From contig CAYUVA010000032.1 of assembly GCA_964448115.1 (NCBI GenBank), forward strand, positions 1-54,655: a stretch of DNA of 54,655 nt, written 5' to 3'. Below the pieces are notes generated by a model. The model had not been told where the DNA came from. It saw only the letters and a program-made list of their open reading frames with translations, and did no database searches. Position 1 is the stretch's first letter; the number at the start of each line of letters is the position of its first letter. The stretch is from CAYUVA01 sp964448115 [NCBI: uncultured bacterium]. GTDB taxonomy: Bacteria > CAYUVA01. This document shows, in pieces, positions 35,701 to 43,445 of the stretch. Both the position numbers and the translations under genes were made by a program.

Positions 35701-36439
35701 CGATGATGGGCGCAGTCAGAGACCAAAGATCCTAATGGGAGGTGCGCTAGTCGAATCGACCGATCAGAAAAAAGGAGAGGTAAAGGTCCGCCTTATCGCA
35801 CTGGTCAGGGATGCGGATAACGATGTCAATGTTGTAAAGGTTTACTTCAAGGGAGAGCTGATCGCCGAGATGAACAAAGAAAAGGCTATCCCCGACCAGC
35901 ACAACCATGACCTATGGTTCAGCGAACAGGTAACCTTGGATGATGAATCGATACTCACTTATCATCCAGAGATGATCGCCCGCGATGAAAAGGGAAACCG
36001 CAGCCATTGCTACCCATATCTAACCATCACTCCCTGGGATAAGCCGGATAGTTACAATGATGATACAGCTTCAAGCTGGGAGGCTAATTATCTAAACACC
36101 CAGGCAGGCACCATCTTAGCGCCAAGGATTATCATCGCCGGCTTTTGGGATGCAGGATTTACCACCCTAAGCAGCGGATACCTTCGTATATATGCCCTGG
36201 TGCTATTTGGCGATGAAGTTACCGGTGGTGAGGTCGAGCTATTCTGCCTCGGCTTGCCGACTGGCATAAAGCTCGAAAGGATAGCCTCCCTCCCCATTGA
36301 GGGCGCGGAACTGCAATTTTACGAGTACAAGGCATACATAACCCCCCAGATGGTTGCCAAGGGGAGCTATCAATTCATGCTCATCGCCTCTGATGAAAGC
36401 GGCTCAAGAAGCGCGCCCTGGCCTTACATTCAGCGATGA
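32708..36439 (+). CDS. secreted subtilisin-like serine protease with FG-GAP repeats
   Basis: A 1243-residue exported S8 peptidase. The signal region is MALLFIICSQCWCWVA. After a fervidolysin-type propeptide (PGEILIKLKPG) the catalytic domain has Asp203 (VIDTG), His258 (GHGTHVAGII), the oxyanion Asn349 (AAAGND) and Ser416 (GTSMATP). Residues ~600-990 hold eight FG-GAP/VCBS-type repeats with DLDGDGxxEI calcium loops, probably a beta-propeller. Two copies of a ~105-residue domain end the protein (1005-1109 and 1138-1243); the C25 peptidase at 15465 ends in the same domain. A perfect TATAAT stands 8 bases before the ATG and there is no ribosome site, so the mRNA is likely leaderless. Probably secreted or surface-attached; targets unknown. 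Confidence 0.92.
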   Translation: MDMLTRDNSIAGCIYTFYMPIQMALLFIICSQCWCWVADDGYGNESLNAGYICKSQFVPGEILIKLKPGRYMLSDEDRLYIDGCDVSEIIWHDEIKLIKPIAPRQLADKVPPLRDVLKMVAPKLSKAQLLECCDILSSNPGVKYAAPNKIYYFDFTPDDPLFKEQYSLRNTGQGGGITGADIDALRAWDLQQGAGDVIVGVIDTGIDLDHPDLWQKIWVNRFEVAFNGIDDDNNGFIDDIVGWDFANEDPYPVDDFGHGTHVAGIIGAVGNNGEGIAGVDFNCRLMAVKIGSIYGLHEDDAALGLAYAAAMGAKILNNSWGGYIPSELINQVIQYVEHLGCLVVAAAGNDDTDWPHYPGYLEQVLCVASVDSRQQRSIWRLPFASSYGDWVDINAFGSEIISCFPDNGYAKKSGTSMATPMVSGVAALTLASYPNLPARQLKARLIATADNIDTYDPDFANKLGAGRVNAYRAISERPHPMLIIGQVDCHDHKGNQDGRLEPSEKAAIRLSLQNVWVDSPACTATIHTDNRFVKVTKRGVNLAPLSQDNLVEMQDFFEIELSAICPIDQRVQFDVNFSYQGDYPMTRDHFFLTLFSPIMPERGFPFTIAENITTDPCFADLDGDEELEIIFGTGQGRLYALDHHGEPVHGFPIKPCNGILANPAAADIDNDSNIEIVVSTVSQGVMVIDHKGNLLPNWPASSGGHGSPSAPALADIDGDGCLDIIDTAWDGVINAWDHKARPLPGFPIRLENSGGMNTSPGVGDLDGDGLMDIIVPTKSGSLHVIDAYGRQLNGFPLDLGIGLTSAPAAGDMDKDGDLEIVLGGQDGKLYIINHDGSFMHPYPVETLGSFTSSPALGDLDADGMLDVVIGSEDGFLYAFNWRGEALDGFPVNFKQGIVSSPLIADVNGNGFLEVIITIGNHLFILDCTGKSIAGSPLNLHQPSTATPAIADMDGDGRLEIGITVNNRKLSLFDLFSLPRAKQVPWGAYHKDNLRCGFIDDGRSQRPKILMGGALVESTDQKKGEVKVRLIALVRDADNDVNVVKVYFKGELIAEMNKEKAIPDQHNHDLWFSEQVTLDDESILTYHPEMIARDEKGNRSHCYPYLTITPWDKPDSYNDDTASSWEANYLNTQAGTILAPRIIIAGFWDAGFTTLSSGYLRIYALVLFGDEVTGGEVELFCLGLPTGIKLERIASLPIEGAELQFYEYKAYITPQMVAKGSYQFMLIASDESGSRSAPWPYIQR
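35720..36436 (+). other. tandem copies of a shared C-terminal domain in the subtilase
   Basis: Two copies (35720-36034 and 36119-36436) align with each other and with the last 105 residues of the C25 peptidase. Shared positions include an opening PRIxIxG or PKILMGG, a VxVF/VKVYF strand, and a closing SDESGSRSAPWPY / YPYLTITP. I do not recognise a named family. Confidence 0.55.
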
Positions 36440-36474
36440 AGATGCTATTATCCTGATCGGGGTGCTAGCGAGCA

Positions 36475-37971
36475 TTGAATAACAATATAAAGAAAGACCT
36501 GCATGGACGAGGAGAGCAACCTATCTCCGACCAGGCGGTCAAGCTCGGCAAGGAGGCGCTTGTCAACCTGTTTGCCATCTCGGCGAGCACCTTCATTGCC
36601 CGAATATTCACCTTCGTAGCCAATGTTTACATAGTCAGGCATTTCTCACAGGTTGACTACGGCTTGTACTCCTTTGCCCGGGCTATCGGCATGTACCTGG
36701 TCATCATATCAGCCTTCGGCTTGCCGGGGGTGATGCTTCGGGAGATCGTCAAGGCACGGCACAAGGCTAGCGAGATCATTAGCAGCGCATTTATCATAAG
36801 GATAACCCTGTCCATCATCCTAGCTGGGTTGTGCATCATCAGCTTGCAGGTCTTTCAAGGCGATGAGTATAAAAGGCTGCTTTACAACCTGGTCTTCATA
36901 GCCACCTTGGTTCTTGGCTTAAACATCTTCGAGCCGGTGTTCGATGCCTTCAACAAGCAGCGATACGATTCGATCATCGTCTGCATCCAGTCGTTTCTAT
37001 ATACAGGCATGGTTTTTCTTGTATTTTATGTTCTCGATGTGCGGTCGATAATATGGCTGCCGGTGATAAATATATTGCTAGGCATCACTATTCTTGTTCT
37101 AGGCTTGGCATTCTTCAACCTGAAAGTTCAGCCTTTGAAGCCCCGATTTTCCCCATCGGAGATCAAGCGCCTTTTTAGGCTTTCTTTACCTATATTTCTT
37201 GCCCGCGGGCTGGTGCAGTTATACGAGAATATCGATATCGTGCTGATTGGCATCCTGGTAAGCAAGGTGGATGTTTCCATCTACCAGGCTTCGTATAATG
37301 TCTATGGCTTCACCCTTATCGTGATCACCATGCTGCAAAGGATATTCACCCCGCTTATCACCGAGGCGCTCGGGGATGAAGATCGATTGCCCAAGCGGAT
37401 CGTCTTCTTTATCAAGACCAAGGCGATGATTGGGATACCGCTGACCATTGGCGGCTTCATGCTCGCCGACGAGATCATGCTATTTCTATACCAGCAACGA
37501 TATCTGCCTAGCGCCGCGCCGCTAAGGCTGCTCATCCTGCAATGCACAATAGTTGGAGTCGGCAATATCTATGGCATGTTGCTGTTTGCCATGACCAAGC
37601 AACGGGAATATACGTTGAGCATCGCTGCCGGCAGCGTGGTCAATGTAGCCTTGAACCTGATACTGATACCGACTTACAGTTACATGGGAGCGGCACTTGC
37701 CACAATAATAGCCCAGACAGTGGTGGTAGTCATTAGCAGGGGTTATCTTTCTGGTGAGCTTAAGGTACCGCTCCTTGCAAACATGGGACGCATAGTGGCT
37801 GCCAACCTGGTGATGCTAGGCGCACTGATCTTTATGCAGCACCTCACGCTTCACCTGTTGGTGAAGATCGCATTGGCAGCGGTTATTTACCTTGTTTTCC
37901 TGGTCATATTCAAATCAGCAAGTAGAGAGGAAACAGCGAGATTGTTGGCTAGCATGGGCATAAAAAAATGA
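36475..37971 (+). CDS. polysaccharide flippase (Wzx/MATE-like, MOP superfamily)
   Basis: A 498-residue membrane protein with about 12-14 predicted helices. It has LFAISASTFIARIFTFVANV and later GSVVNVALNLILIPTYSYMG, typical of O-antigen/capsule flippases that move lipid-linked oligosaccharides across the inner membrane. No ATG is available near the N terminus before the first helix; the frame begins with TTG at 36475, with GGGG 12 bases upstream. It overlaps the KpsS-like gene by 4 bases, so the two are likely co-expressed in surface polysaccharide assembly. Confidence 0.85.
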   Translation: MNNNIKKDLHGRGEQPISDQAVKLGKEALVNLFAISASTFIARIFTFVANVYIVRHFSQVDYGLYSFARAIGMYLVIISAFGLPGVMLREIVKARHKASEIISSAFIIRITLSIILAGLCIISLQVFQGDEYKRLLYNLVFIATLVLGLNIFEPVFDAFNKQRYDSIIVCIQSFLYTGMVFLVFYVLDVRSIIWLPVINILLGITILVLGLAFFNLKVQPLKPRFSPSEIKRLFRLSLPIFLARGLVQLYENIDIVLIGILVSKVDVSIYQASYNVYGFTLIVITMLQRIFTPLITEALGDEDRLPKRIVFFIKTKAMIGIPLTIGGFMLADEIMLFLYQQRYLPSAAPLRLLILQCTIVGVGNIYGMLLFAMTKQREYTLSIAAGSVVNVALNLILIPTYSYMGAALATIIAQTVVVVISRGYLSGELKVPLLANMGRIVAANLVMLGALIFMQHLTLHLLVKIALAAVIYLVFLVIFKSASREETARLLASMGIKK

Positions 37972-39431
37972 AAGATATCCTGGTCATCTCGGAGCACCTC
38001 GAATTCTTCGATGCCTTATTCAAGGCACTGAAAGGGGAATATTTACCCTACTTCATAGCCCTTACTCCTATTCACGCGAAACAGATAGCCGGACTTGGTT
38101 ACCAGTCGATCGACATCAGTGAGTATTTGGCTGAAAACTCCTTACAAGAGAATGAAACTTATATTAACGATTCCAGGGTCGCCCAACAGCTACTCTTCGA
38201 CCGAAGAATCCTCGAGCTTAGGGGATACGGGGACCGTGAGGCAGACCTGGTCAAGCTATTTTTTTGCTATCAACAAGCATTTGCAGAGATCTTCAAGAGA
38301 TTCCGCATCGACGGGCTGGCAACCTGGAACAAGGCTTATGCGGTCGCCAGGGCTGCCCACGAGAGCGCAAGACAGCAGGGGATACCCACAATTGTCTTGG
38401 AGCGCGGGCTGTTTAGACCATACACGATCACAATGGATCCAAAGGGCGTCAACTATGAGAATTCGGTGCCTCGAGAAGCAGATTTCTACAGGAAGCTCGA
38501 TCAAGACGAGCTAGAAGAAAGGAAAAGGCTCTTCAACGGTTTCATCAAGTTGCTTGAGAAAAAACACGAGTTTATCCCCAAGCAAGATCCGCCCTCGGCA
38601 AGCGGAATCCCTATCTTTATGAAAAACCTGACCATGCTGGCAAAAAAGAGAGCCTATTTTTATCTGCACCGGAAAAAGAGGCTCGACCTGGTCTATTTCC
38701 TCCAGGTGCAAACCACGGGCAACTACATTAAAACAAAGGCTAGGAGCATCGCATCAAGAAGGCTCAAAATAAAAAGAAAAACCGAATCACAGCCACAAGG
38801 GTTGTCCAAGCCCTACATATTCATCCCCTTCCAGGTGCACGATGACACCCAGATGCTCTGCTTTTCGCCTAATATCAGCAACATGGGAGAGCTGGTGCGC
38901 AGGGTCAAGGAGGGATTTCTTGGATACAAGGCATTGATTACCCGATCCAAGGCTAAAACTAGTGATCTGTCCCTGCTCGATGCCAGGCTGGTCTTCAAGG
39001 AACACCCCGCTGACAAGGGCAGGATAGACTACCGCGAGTTAAGGTACATCTACCAGGACGATCCCCTGGTAAACATCATATCCACCGGAGATACACAAAG
39101 GCTAATAAGGGAAGCCCAACTGGTCATCACCATCAACTCGACGGTGGGTCTGGAGGCACTACAGGCAGGCAAGAAAGTGATAACACTGGGACAAGCGTTC
39201 TTCAATATAGATGGTATCGTCCACCACTGCCCGGAGCCATCGCATCTGCCGAGAATCATACATGAAGCCATTCAAACGCCGATAGACCGGGATCTAAGGG
39301 TAAACTTCCTCGACTACCTCAAGTTCATCTATCAGGTGCCCGGCTCGTTCATAGCGCCAGATGAGCAGACCCTGAGCCTGGTCGCTGAACGATTCAAGGA
39401 GATGATGGGAGAAAATAGACATGAGGCTTGA
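37968..39431 (+). CDS. capsule polysaccharide biosynthesis-like protein (KpsS/KpsC type)
   Basis: A 487-residue cytoplasmic protein with the two-Rossmann plan of the capsule-synthesis (Kdo-transferase-like) family. The C-terminal half carries YIFIPFQVHDDTQM, VFKEHPADKG, and ITINSTVGLEALQAGKKVI, a signature of KpsC/KpsS proteins, which build the Kdo linker of group 2 capsules. The N-terminal half has a weaker GT-B-like pattern. It overlaps the flippase gene by 4 bases (ATGA). The specific sugar added is unknown; a general GT-B glycosyltransferase is possible. Confidence 0.8.
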   Translation: MKDILVISEHLEFFDALFKALKGEYLPYFIALTPIHAKQIAGLGYQSIDISEYLAENSLQENETYINDSRVAQQLLFDRRILELRGYGDREADLVKLFFCYQQAFAEIFKRFRIDGLATWNKAYAVARAAHESARQQGIPTIVLERGLFRPYTITMDPKGVNYENSVPREADFYRKLDQDELEERKRLFNGFIKLLEKKHEFIPKQDPPSASGIPIFMKNLTMLAKKRAYFYLHRKKRLDLVYFLQVQTTGNYIKTKARSIASRRLKIKRKTESQPQGLSKPYIFIPFQVHDDTQMLCFSPNISNMGELVRRVKEGFLGYKALITRSKAKTSDLSLLDARLVFKEHPADKGRIDYRELRYIYQDDPLVNIISTGDTQRLIREAQLVITINSTVGLEALQAGKKVITLGQAFFNIDGIVHHCPEPSHLPRIIHEAIQTPIDRDLRVNFLDYLKFIYQVPGSFIAPDEQTLSLVAERFKEMMGENRHEA

Positions 39432-39498
39432 GGCTTGAGATCCAAGGGCGGACATCCACTCCAAGCCACGAAGGGGTCAAACAAATCCTATGTCATGA

Positions 39499-39522
39499 GA
39501 AACGAAGTCCCGATTTCGTTTC
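39499..39522. repeat. hairpin-forming inverted repeat
   Basis: GAAACGAAGT and ATTTCGTTTC pair over 10 bases with one G-T wobble around a CCCG loop. It lies between the KpsS-like gene and the LptF-LptG gene. No T-run follows, so it is either a weak terminator or a small dispersed repeat. Confidence 0.4.
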
Positions 39523-39568
39523 GAGATTGCATAAGATGCTGGAATTCGGTTGCTTAAATGATTACCAT

Positions 39569-39574
39569 TATACT
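39569..39574 (+). promoter_or_regulatory. -10-like element before the LptF-LptG gene
   Basis: TATACT ends 14 bases before the ATG at 39589, predicting a leader of about 7 bases with no Shine-Dalgarno sequence. The -35 region is unclear. Confidence 0.35.
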
Positions 39575-39588
39575 AGAGTCTAAAGACT

Positions 39589-41931
39589 ATGCTAAAGACC
39601 ATAGACCGCTACATACTGAAGGAGATCATCCCCTTGTTCATTATCGGTGTGGTCATGTTCACCTTCTTCTTGCTGACCCAGTCGATAATCAAGTCTTTAG
39701 ATCTGTTCATAAACCGTGGCGTCGGCTTGGGGGCTATCTTGCATTTCCAATTATTGGCATTACCTTGGATACTTGTATTGACCATTCCGATGAGCGTCCT
39801 GCTGAGCATCCTTTTAGCCTTCAGCAGGTTCAGCTCCGACAGCGAGATCATCGCCTTCAAGGCTAACGGGATAAGCCTGCTAAGACTCTACAAGCCGGTG
39901 CTTGCCTTTGGTTTGGCAACCTGGCTGATCACCCTATTCATCTTTATGTATTTGCTACCTAGCAGCAACCATAGTTTACGCAAGTTTAGGGTCGCACTGG
40001 TTCGCAGCCGAGCAAATGTTGGCATCAAGCCTTATGTCTTCAACCAGGAATTTCAGGACATTGTTCTATATGTCGATGGCATGAGCCATGATAGCATCAC
40101 GCTCAAGAATATCTTTCTTTACGATGAGCGGGATGCTCAAAATCCAAAGGTCATAGTAGCACGGGAGGCTGAGAAGTTCTTCAACACCGAGACCAACAAG
40201 GTAACCATGCGACTTAGAGACGGCGCCATTCACCTTATCCCCGCCGATAGCGAAAATAAGTACATCATTGATCGCTTCCAGCTCAATGAGATAAACCTCA
40301 CCGATGCAATACTTAGGGATATCGATGTGCCCAAGGGGGACAGGGACAAGACGGTAGGAGAGCTGCTTCAAACCATAAAGGAACGCGCCGCCAAGGGATT
40401 CAACACGAATCCGCAGTGGGTGGAGCTGCACAAGAAGTTCTCCATACCCTTTGCCTGCCTCGTCTTTACCTTGGTAGGGCTTCCCTTGGGGATTACTAGC
40501 CGGCGCGGAGGCAAAAGCAGCGGATTTGCTCTAAGCATGTTGCTTTACTCCGTGTATTACTTTTTCCTGACCGGTGGTGAGGGAGTCGGGGATTCGGGCA
40601 AGATACCGCCAGCGATCGCTATCTGGTCGCCGAATATTTTTCTTGGCTTGATCGGGCTGTATATCTTCGTAAAGATTGCCAAAGAAAAACCATTCAAATG
40701 GGTTAACTATATTATTTATCGCATAACATCGGTTGGAGCTAAAATTAAAATATTGATAAATAAAACATATAGTAGCTTTCATGCCAACGAGCGACATAGG
40801 GAGCATGATCACCTTGCGATAAGCTCCCGCAAGGCTGGCTTCTTTCCCAACATAATAGATCGTTATGTAAGCAGAGAGTTTCTGAAGCTATTTGCTGCCA
40901 CCTTGTTTATTTATTTTATACTGGCAATGATTATCCACTTCTCTGAGAAGGTCGATGATTTCCAGGAACACGGCGCATCGATCCTTGATGCCATCAAGTA
41001 TCTTGTTTACAAGGTGCTATATTTCACTTCCTTTGCTATCCATTATTCAGTGCTGTTAGCCAGTCTTTTGGCCCTAGGCTCTTTTAATAAGAACAACGAG
41101 CTGACTGCAATCAAGACCAGCGGCGTCAGCTTATACAGAACCGTGTTACCAATAATCATGCTTGCCGGATTGATCGGCGGTCTTTATTTTGCCTTCAACG
41201 AGAAGATCATCCCCATAACCCAGGAACGAGCATCTTACATCCTGGATACCAAGATCAAGGGTAAGCCTCCGCGCAGCTTCTTCGCCCAGAATAGACGATG
41301 GTTCAAGGGAAAAGGAAACAAGATCTTTTACTATCTTTCATTCAATCCGACCAAGAAGATGATGAGCGGATTCTCATTCTTTGAGTTCTATCCTGATATG
41401 ACGATCAAGAAACGCGTTGAAGCGAATAATCTTATCTGGGAGCAAGATAATTGGTACTTCCTGGATGGAAGAGAGATAAAGTTCGACAAAAACGGAGCAA
41501 TAATCGAGGATTCAACATTTGATAAAAAGCCCTGCCATATCGAGGAAACCCCAAGAGACTTCAACCAGGAGAGAAAGGAGTCCGAGGAGATGAATTATCG
41601 CGAGTTGAAGGAATATATCCAAGTCCTTACCGAGAGCGGATACGATGCGACTCCCTTCGTTGTTGATCTGCACCAGAAGATCTCCTTTTGCTTCCTCAGC
41701 CTTATCCTAGCCATCACCGCAGTACCATTTGCCACTCGACACAACCGGCTGAGCAATCCACTGGTGGGAGTCGGGATAAGCTTAGGCATCGCTATCGTCT
41801 ATTTCATCATCTACCGATTGCTGATAGAGTACGGCCATGGCGGATTGATCTCACCGACAATCGCAGCCTGGGGGGCAAATGTATTGTTCTTGGCAATCGG
41901 CTTGGTGCTTTTCTTCAAAACGCCTACCTAG
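39589..41931 (+). CDS. LptF-LptG fusion permease
   Basis: A 780-residue protein that contains two LptF/LptG (YjgP/YjgQ) permeases in one chain. Residues 1 to ~370 form the first: IDRYILKEIIPLF start, helix bundle, periplasmic domain and closing helices with FTLVGLPLGITS. A hydrophilic linker (~371-418) leads to the second copy, NIIDRYVSREFLKLFAATL to the end, with LAITAVPFATRH. In known cells LptF and LptG are separate and pair to form the transmembrane part of the ABC exporter that, with LptB, moves lipopolysaccharide. Here both are in a single uninterrupted frame. LptB, LptC and LptA are not in the window. The fusion may be unusual or lineage-specific. Confidence 0.92.
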   Translation: MLKTIDRYILKEIIPLFIIGVVMFTFFLLTQSIIKSLDLFINRGVGLGAILHFQLLALPWILVLTIPMSVLLSILLAFSRFSSDSEIIAFKANGISLLRLYKPVLAFGLATWLITLFIFMYLLPSSNHSLRKFRVALVRSRANVGIKPYVFNQEFQDIVLYVDGMSHDSITLKNIFLYDERDAQNPKVIVAREAEKFFNTETNKVTMRLRDGAIHLIPADSENKYIIDRFQLNEINLTDAILRDIDVPKGDRDKTVGELLQTIKERAAKGFNTNPQWVELHKKFSIPFACLVFTLVGLPLGITSRRGGKSSGFALSMLLYSVYYFFLTGGEGVGDSGKIPPAIAIWSPNIFLGLIGLYIFVKIAKEKPFKWVNYIIYRITSVGAKIKILINKTYSSFHANERHREHDHLAISSRKAGFFPNIIDRYVSREFLKLFAATLFIYFILAMIIHFSEKVDDFQEHGASILDAIKYLVYKVLYFTSFAIHYSVLLASLLALGSFNKNNELTAIKTSGVSLYRTVLPIIMLAGLIGGLYFAFNEKIIPITQERASYILDTKIKGKPPRSFFAQNRRWFKGKGNKIFYYLSFNPTKKMMSGFSFFEFYPDMTIKKRVEANNLIWEQDNWYFLDGREIKFDKNGAIIEDSTFDKKPCHIEETPRDFNQERKESEEMNYRELKEYIQVLTESGYDATPFVVDLHQKISFCFLSLILAITAVPFATRHNRLSNPLVGVGISLGIAIVYFIIYRLLIEYGHGGLISPTIAAWGANVLFLAIGLVLFFKTPT

Positions 41932-42014
41932 GCAACAAGGACCTTGACCGTAGGCAGAAAAGAGATATCCTTGATGCTCGTTAAGGAACAACCTCAGAAT
42001 AAACGGCGGGTAAA

Positions 42015-43334
42015 ATGATAAAAGAGATACTACTGGAGAAGATCGAAAAAGGCGGGGCTAGGGCTGGAGTCATCGGGCTGGGATATGTAGGATTGCCGCT
42101 GCTTTCATGCATCCTACAATCCGGCTTCTCAGCCACCGGCTTCGATATAGACCCGGAAAAAGTCAGGTCGCTAAATCAAGCAACCCCTTACCTGAAAAAT
42201 ATAGATATCAGCGCCATTACAAAGGGCTTGAAGCAAAATCGAGTAATCATTACCAGCGACTTTGATCTGCTAACCGATGTCGATATCATCTGCATCTGCG
42301 TCCCCACGCCCCTGAACCATCGCCAGGAGCCGGATATGACTTATGTTGAGCAGACCATGCAGGCGATCTTAGCAAGGCTTCGCAAGGGACAGGCTGTGAC
42401 CCTTCAAAGCACTACCTATCCAGGCACCACCGAGGAATTGTGCCTTGGTATCCTAAGTCAAAGCGGGCTTGAGGTCGGATGCGACTACTTCTTGGGATTC
42501 TCACCGGAGCGTGAAGACCCCGGCAACAAGAGCTTCTCTACCAGCAACATCCCTCGGATAATAAGCGGAGTTACCAACAATTGCCTGGAGGTAATCGAGA
42601 GTTTCTACAGGCGCATCGTTTCTTCGGTAGTCCCGGTCTCCTCACCTCGCACAGCCGAGATGGCAAAGCTCTTGGAGAACATCTATCGCAGCGTGAACAT
42701 TGCCCTGGTCAACGAGATGAAGTTGATCTGCGACCGGATGGGTGTCGATATCTGGGAGGTAATCGAGGCTGCCTCAAGCAAACCGTTCGGGTTCACTCCC
42801 TTTTATCCGGGTCCCGGCTGGGGGGGACACTGCATCCCCATCGACCCATTCTATCTCTCTTGGGCTGCAAAGGAATATGGCGTGCAGACTCGCTTCATCG
42901 AGCTTGCCGGCGAGGTCAATACAAGTATGCCTCTTTTCGTGTTCGAGAAGGTTATGCGAGCACTTAATATTTCGGGTAAAAGCCTGAAAGGAAGCAGGCT
43001 GCTGATCATCGGCATCGCCTATAAGAGGGATATCGATGATATGAGGGAGTCGCCGGCGCTTCGCATCATCAGCCTGCTACAAGAATACGGTTGCAAGGTC
43101 GATTACCACGATGATTACCTACCCGTGATGCCAAAACTTAGGGATTTTGACCTCAAGATGCGATCTGTGGAATTGAGCGTAGAATCGTTGCGACAATACG
43201 ATGGCGTAGTCATCACCACCGATCATACTTACATTGACTACCAGAAAGTGGTTGATAATGCACGCTTCGTGGTAGATACTCGGAACGCCTGCCGCAACTG
43301 CCAGGATCCCATGGGCAAGGTCATCAAGGCGTAA
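42015..43334 (+). CDS. nucleotide-sugar 6-dehydrogenase (UDP-glucose/UDP-HexNAc type)
   Basis: A 439-residue member of the UDP-glucose/GDP-mannose dehydrogenase family. The NAD-binding motif is AGVIGLGYVGLPLL. The catalytic Cys is in GGHCIPIDPFYLSW. It makes UDP-uronic acids from UDP-hexoses or UDP-N-acetylhexosamines, precursors for capsule and other surface glycans, fitting the flippase and KpsS-like genes upstream. The sequence near the active site resembles the WbpA/WecC side of the family, but the sugar cannot be told for sure. No strong Shine-Dalgarno is seen. It is 83 bases after the LptF-LptG gene. Confidence 0.93.
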   Translation: MIKEILLEKIEKGGARAGVIGLGYVGLPLLSCILQSGFSATGFDIDPEKVRSLNQATPYLKNIDISAITKGLKQNRVIITSDFDLLTDVDIICICVPTPLNHRQEPDMTYVEQTMQAILARLRKGQAVTLQSTTYPGTTEELCLGILSQSGLEVGCDYFLGFSPEREDPGNKSFSTSNIPRIISGVTNNCLEVIESFYRRIVSSVVPVSSPRTAEMAKLLENIYRSVNIALVNEMKLICDRMGVDIWEVIEAASSKPFGFTPFYPGPGWGGHCIPIDPFYLSWAAKEYGVQTRFIELAGEVNTSMPLFVFEKVMRALNISGKSLKGSRLLIIGIAYKRDIDDMRESPALRIISLLQEYGCKVDYHDDYLPVMPKLRDFDLKMRSVELSVESLRQYDGVVITTDHTYIDYQKVVDNARFVVDTRNACRNCQDPMGKVIKA

Positions 43335-43356
43335 GATGTGAAAAAGAAAAGACACA

Positions 43357-43371
43357 CCCCGCTGGGCGGGG
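43357..43371. terminator. GC hairpin between convergent genes
   Basis: CCCCGC-TGG-GCGGGG can form a short stem between the converging ends of the nucleotide-sugar dehydrogenase and pruA genes. There is no T-run, so termination is only a guess. Confidence 0.3.
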
Positions 43372-43445
43372 GCAGGGGGAGGGTCTAGTCAAGTGGTGTA
43401 ATCCTTAATGTAATGAGGAGATACCGTGATAGCCTAAGAATAGCT

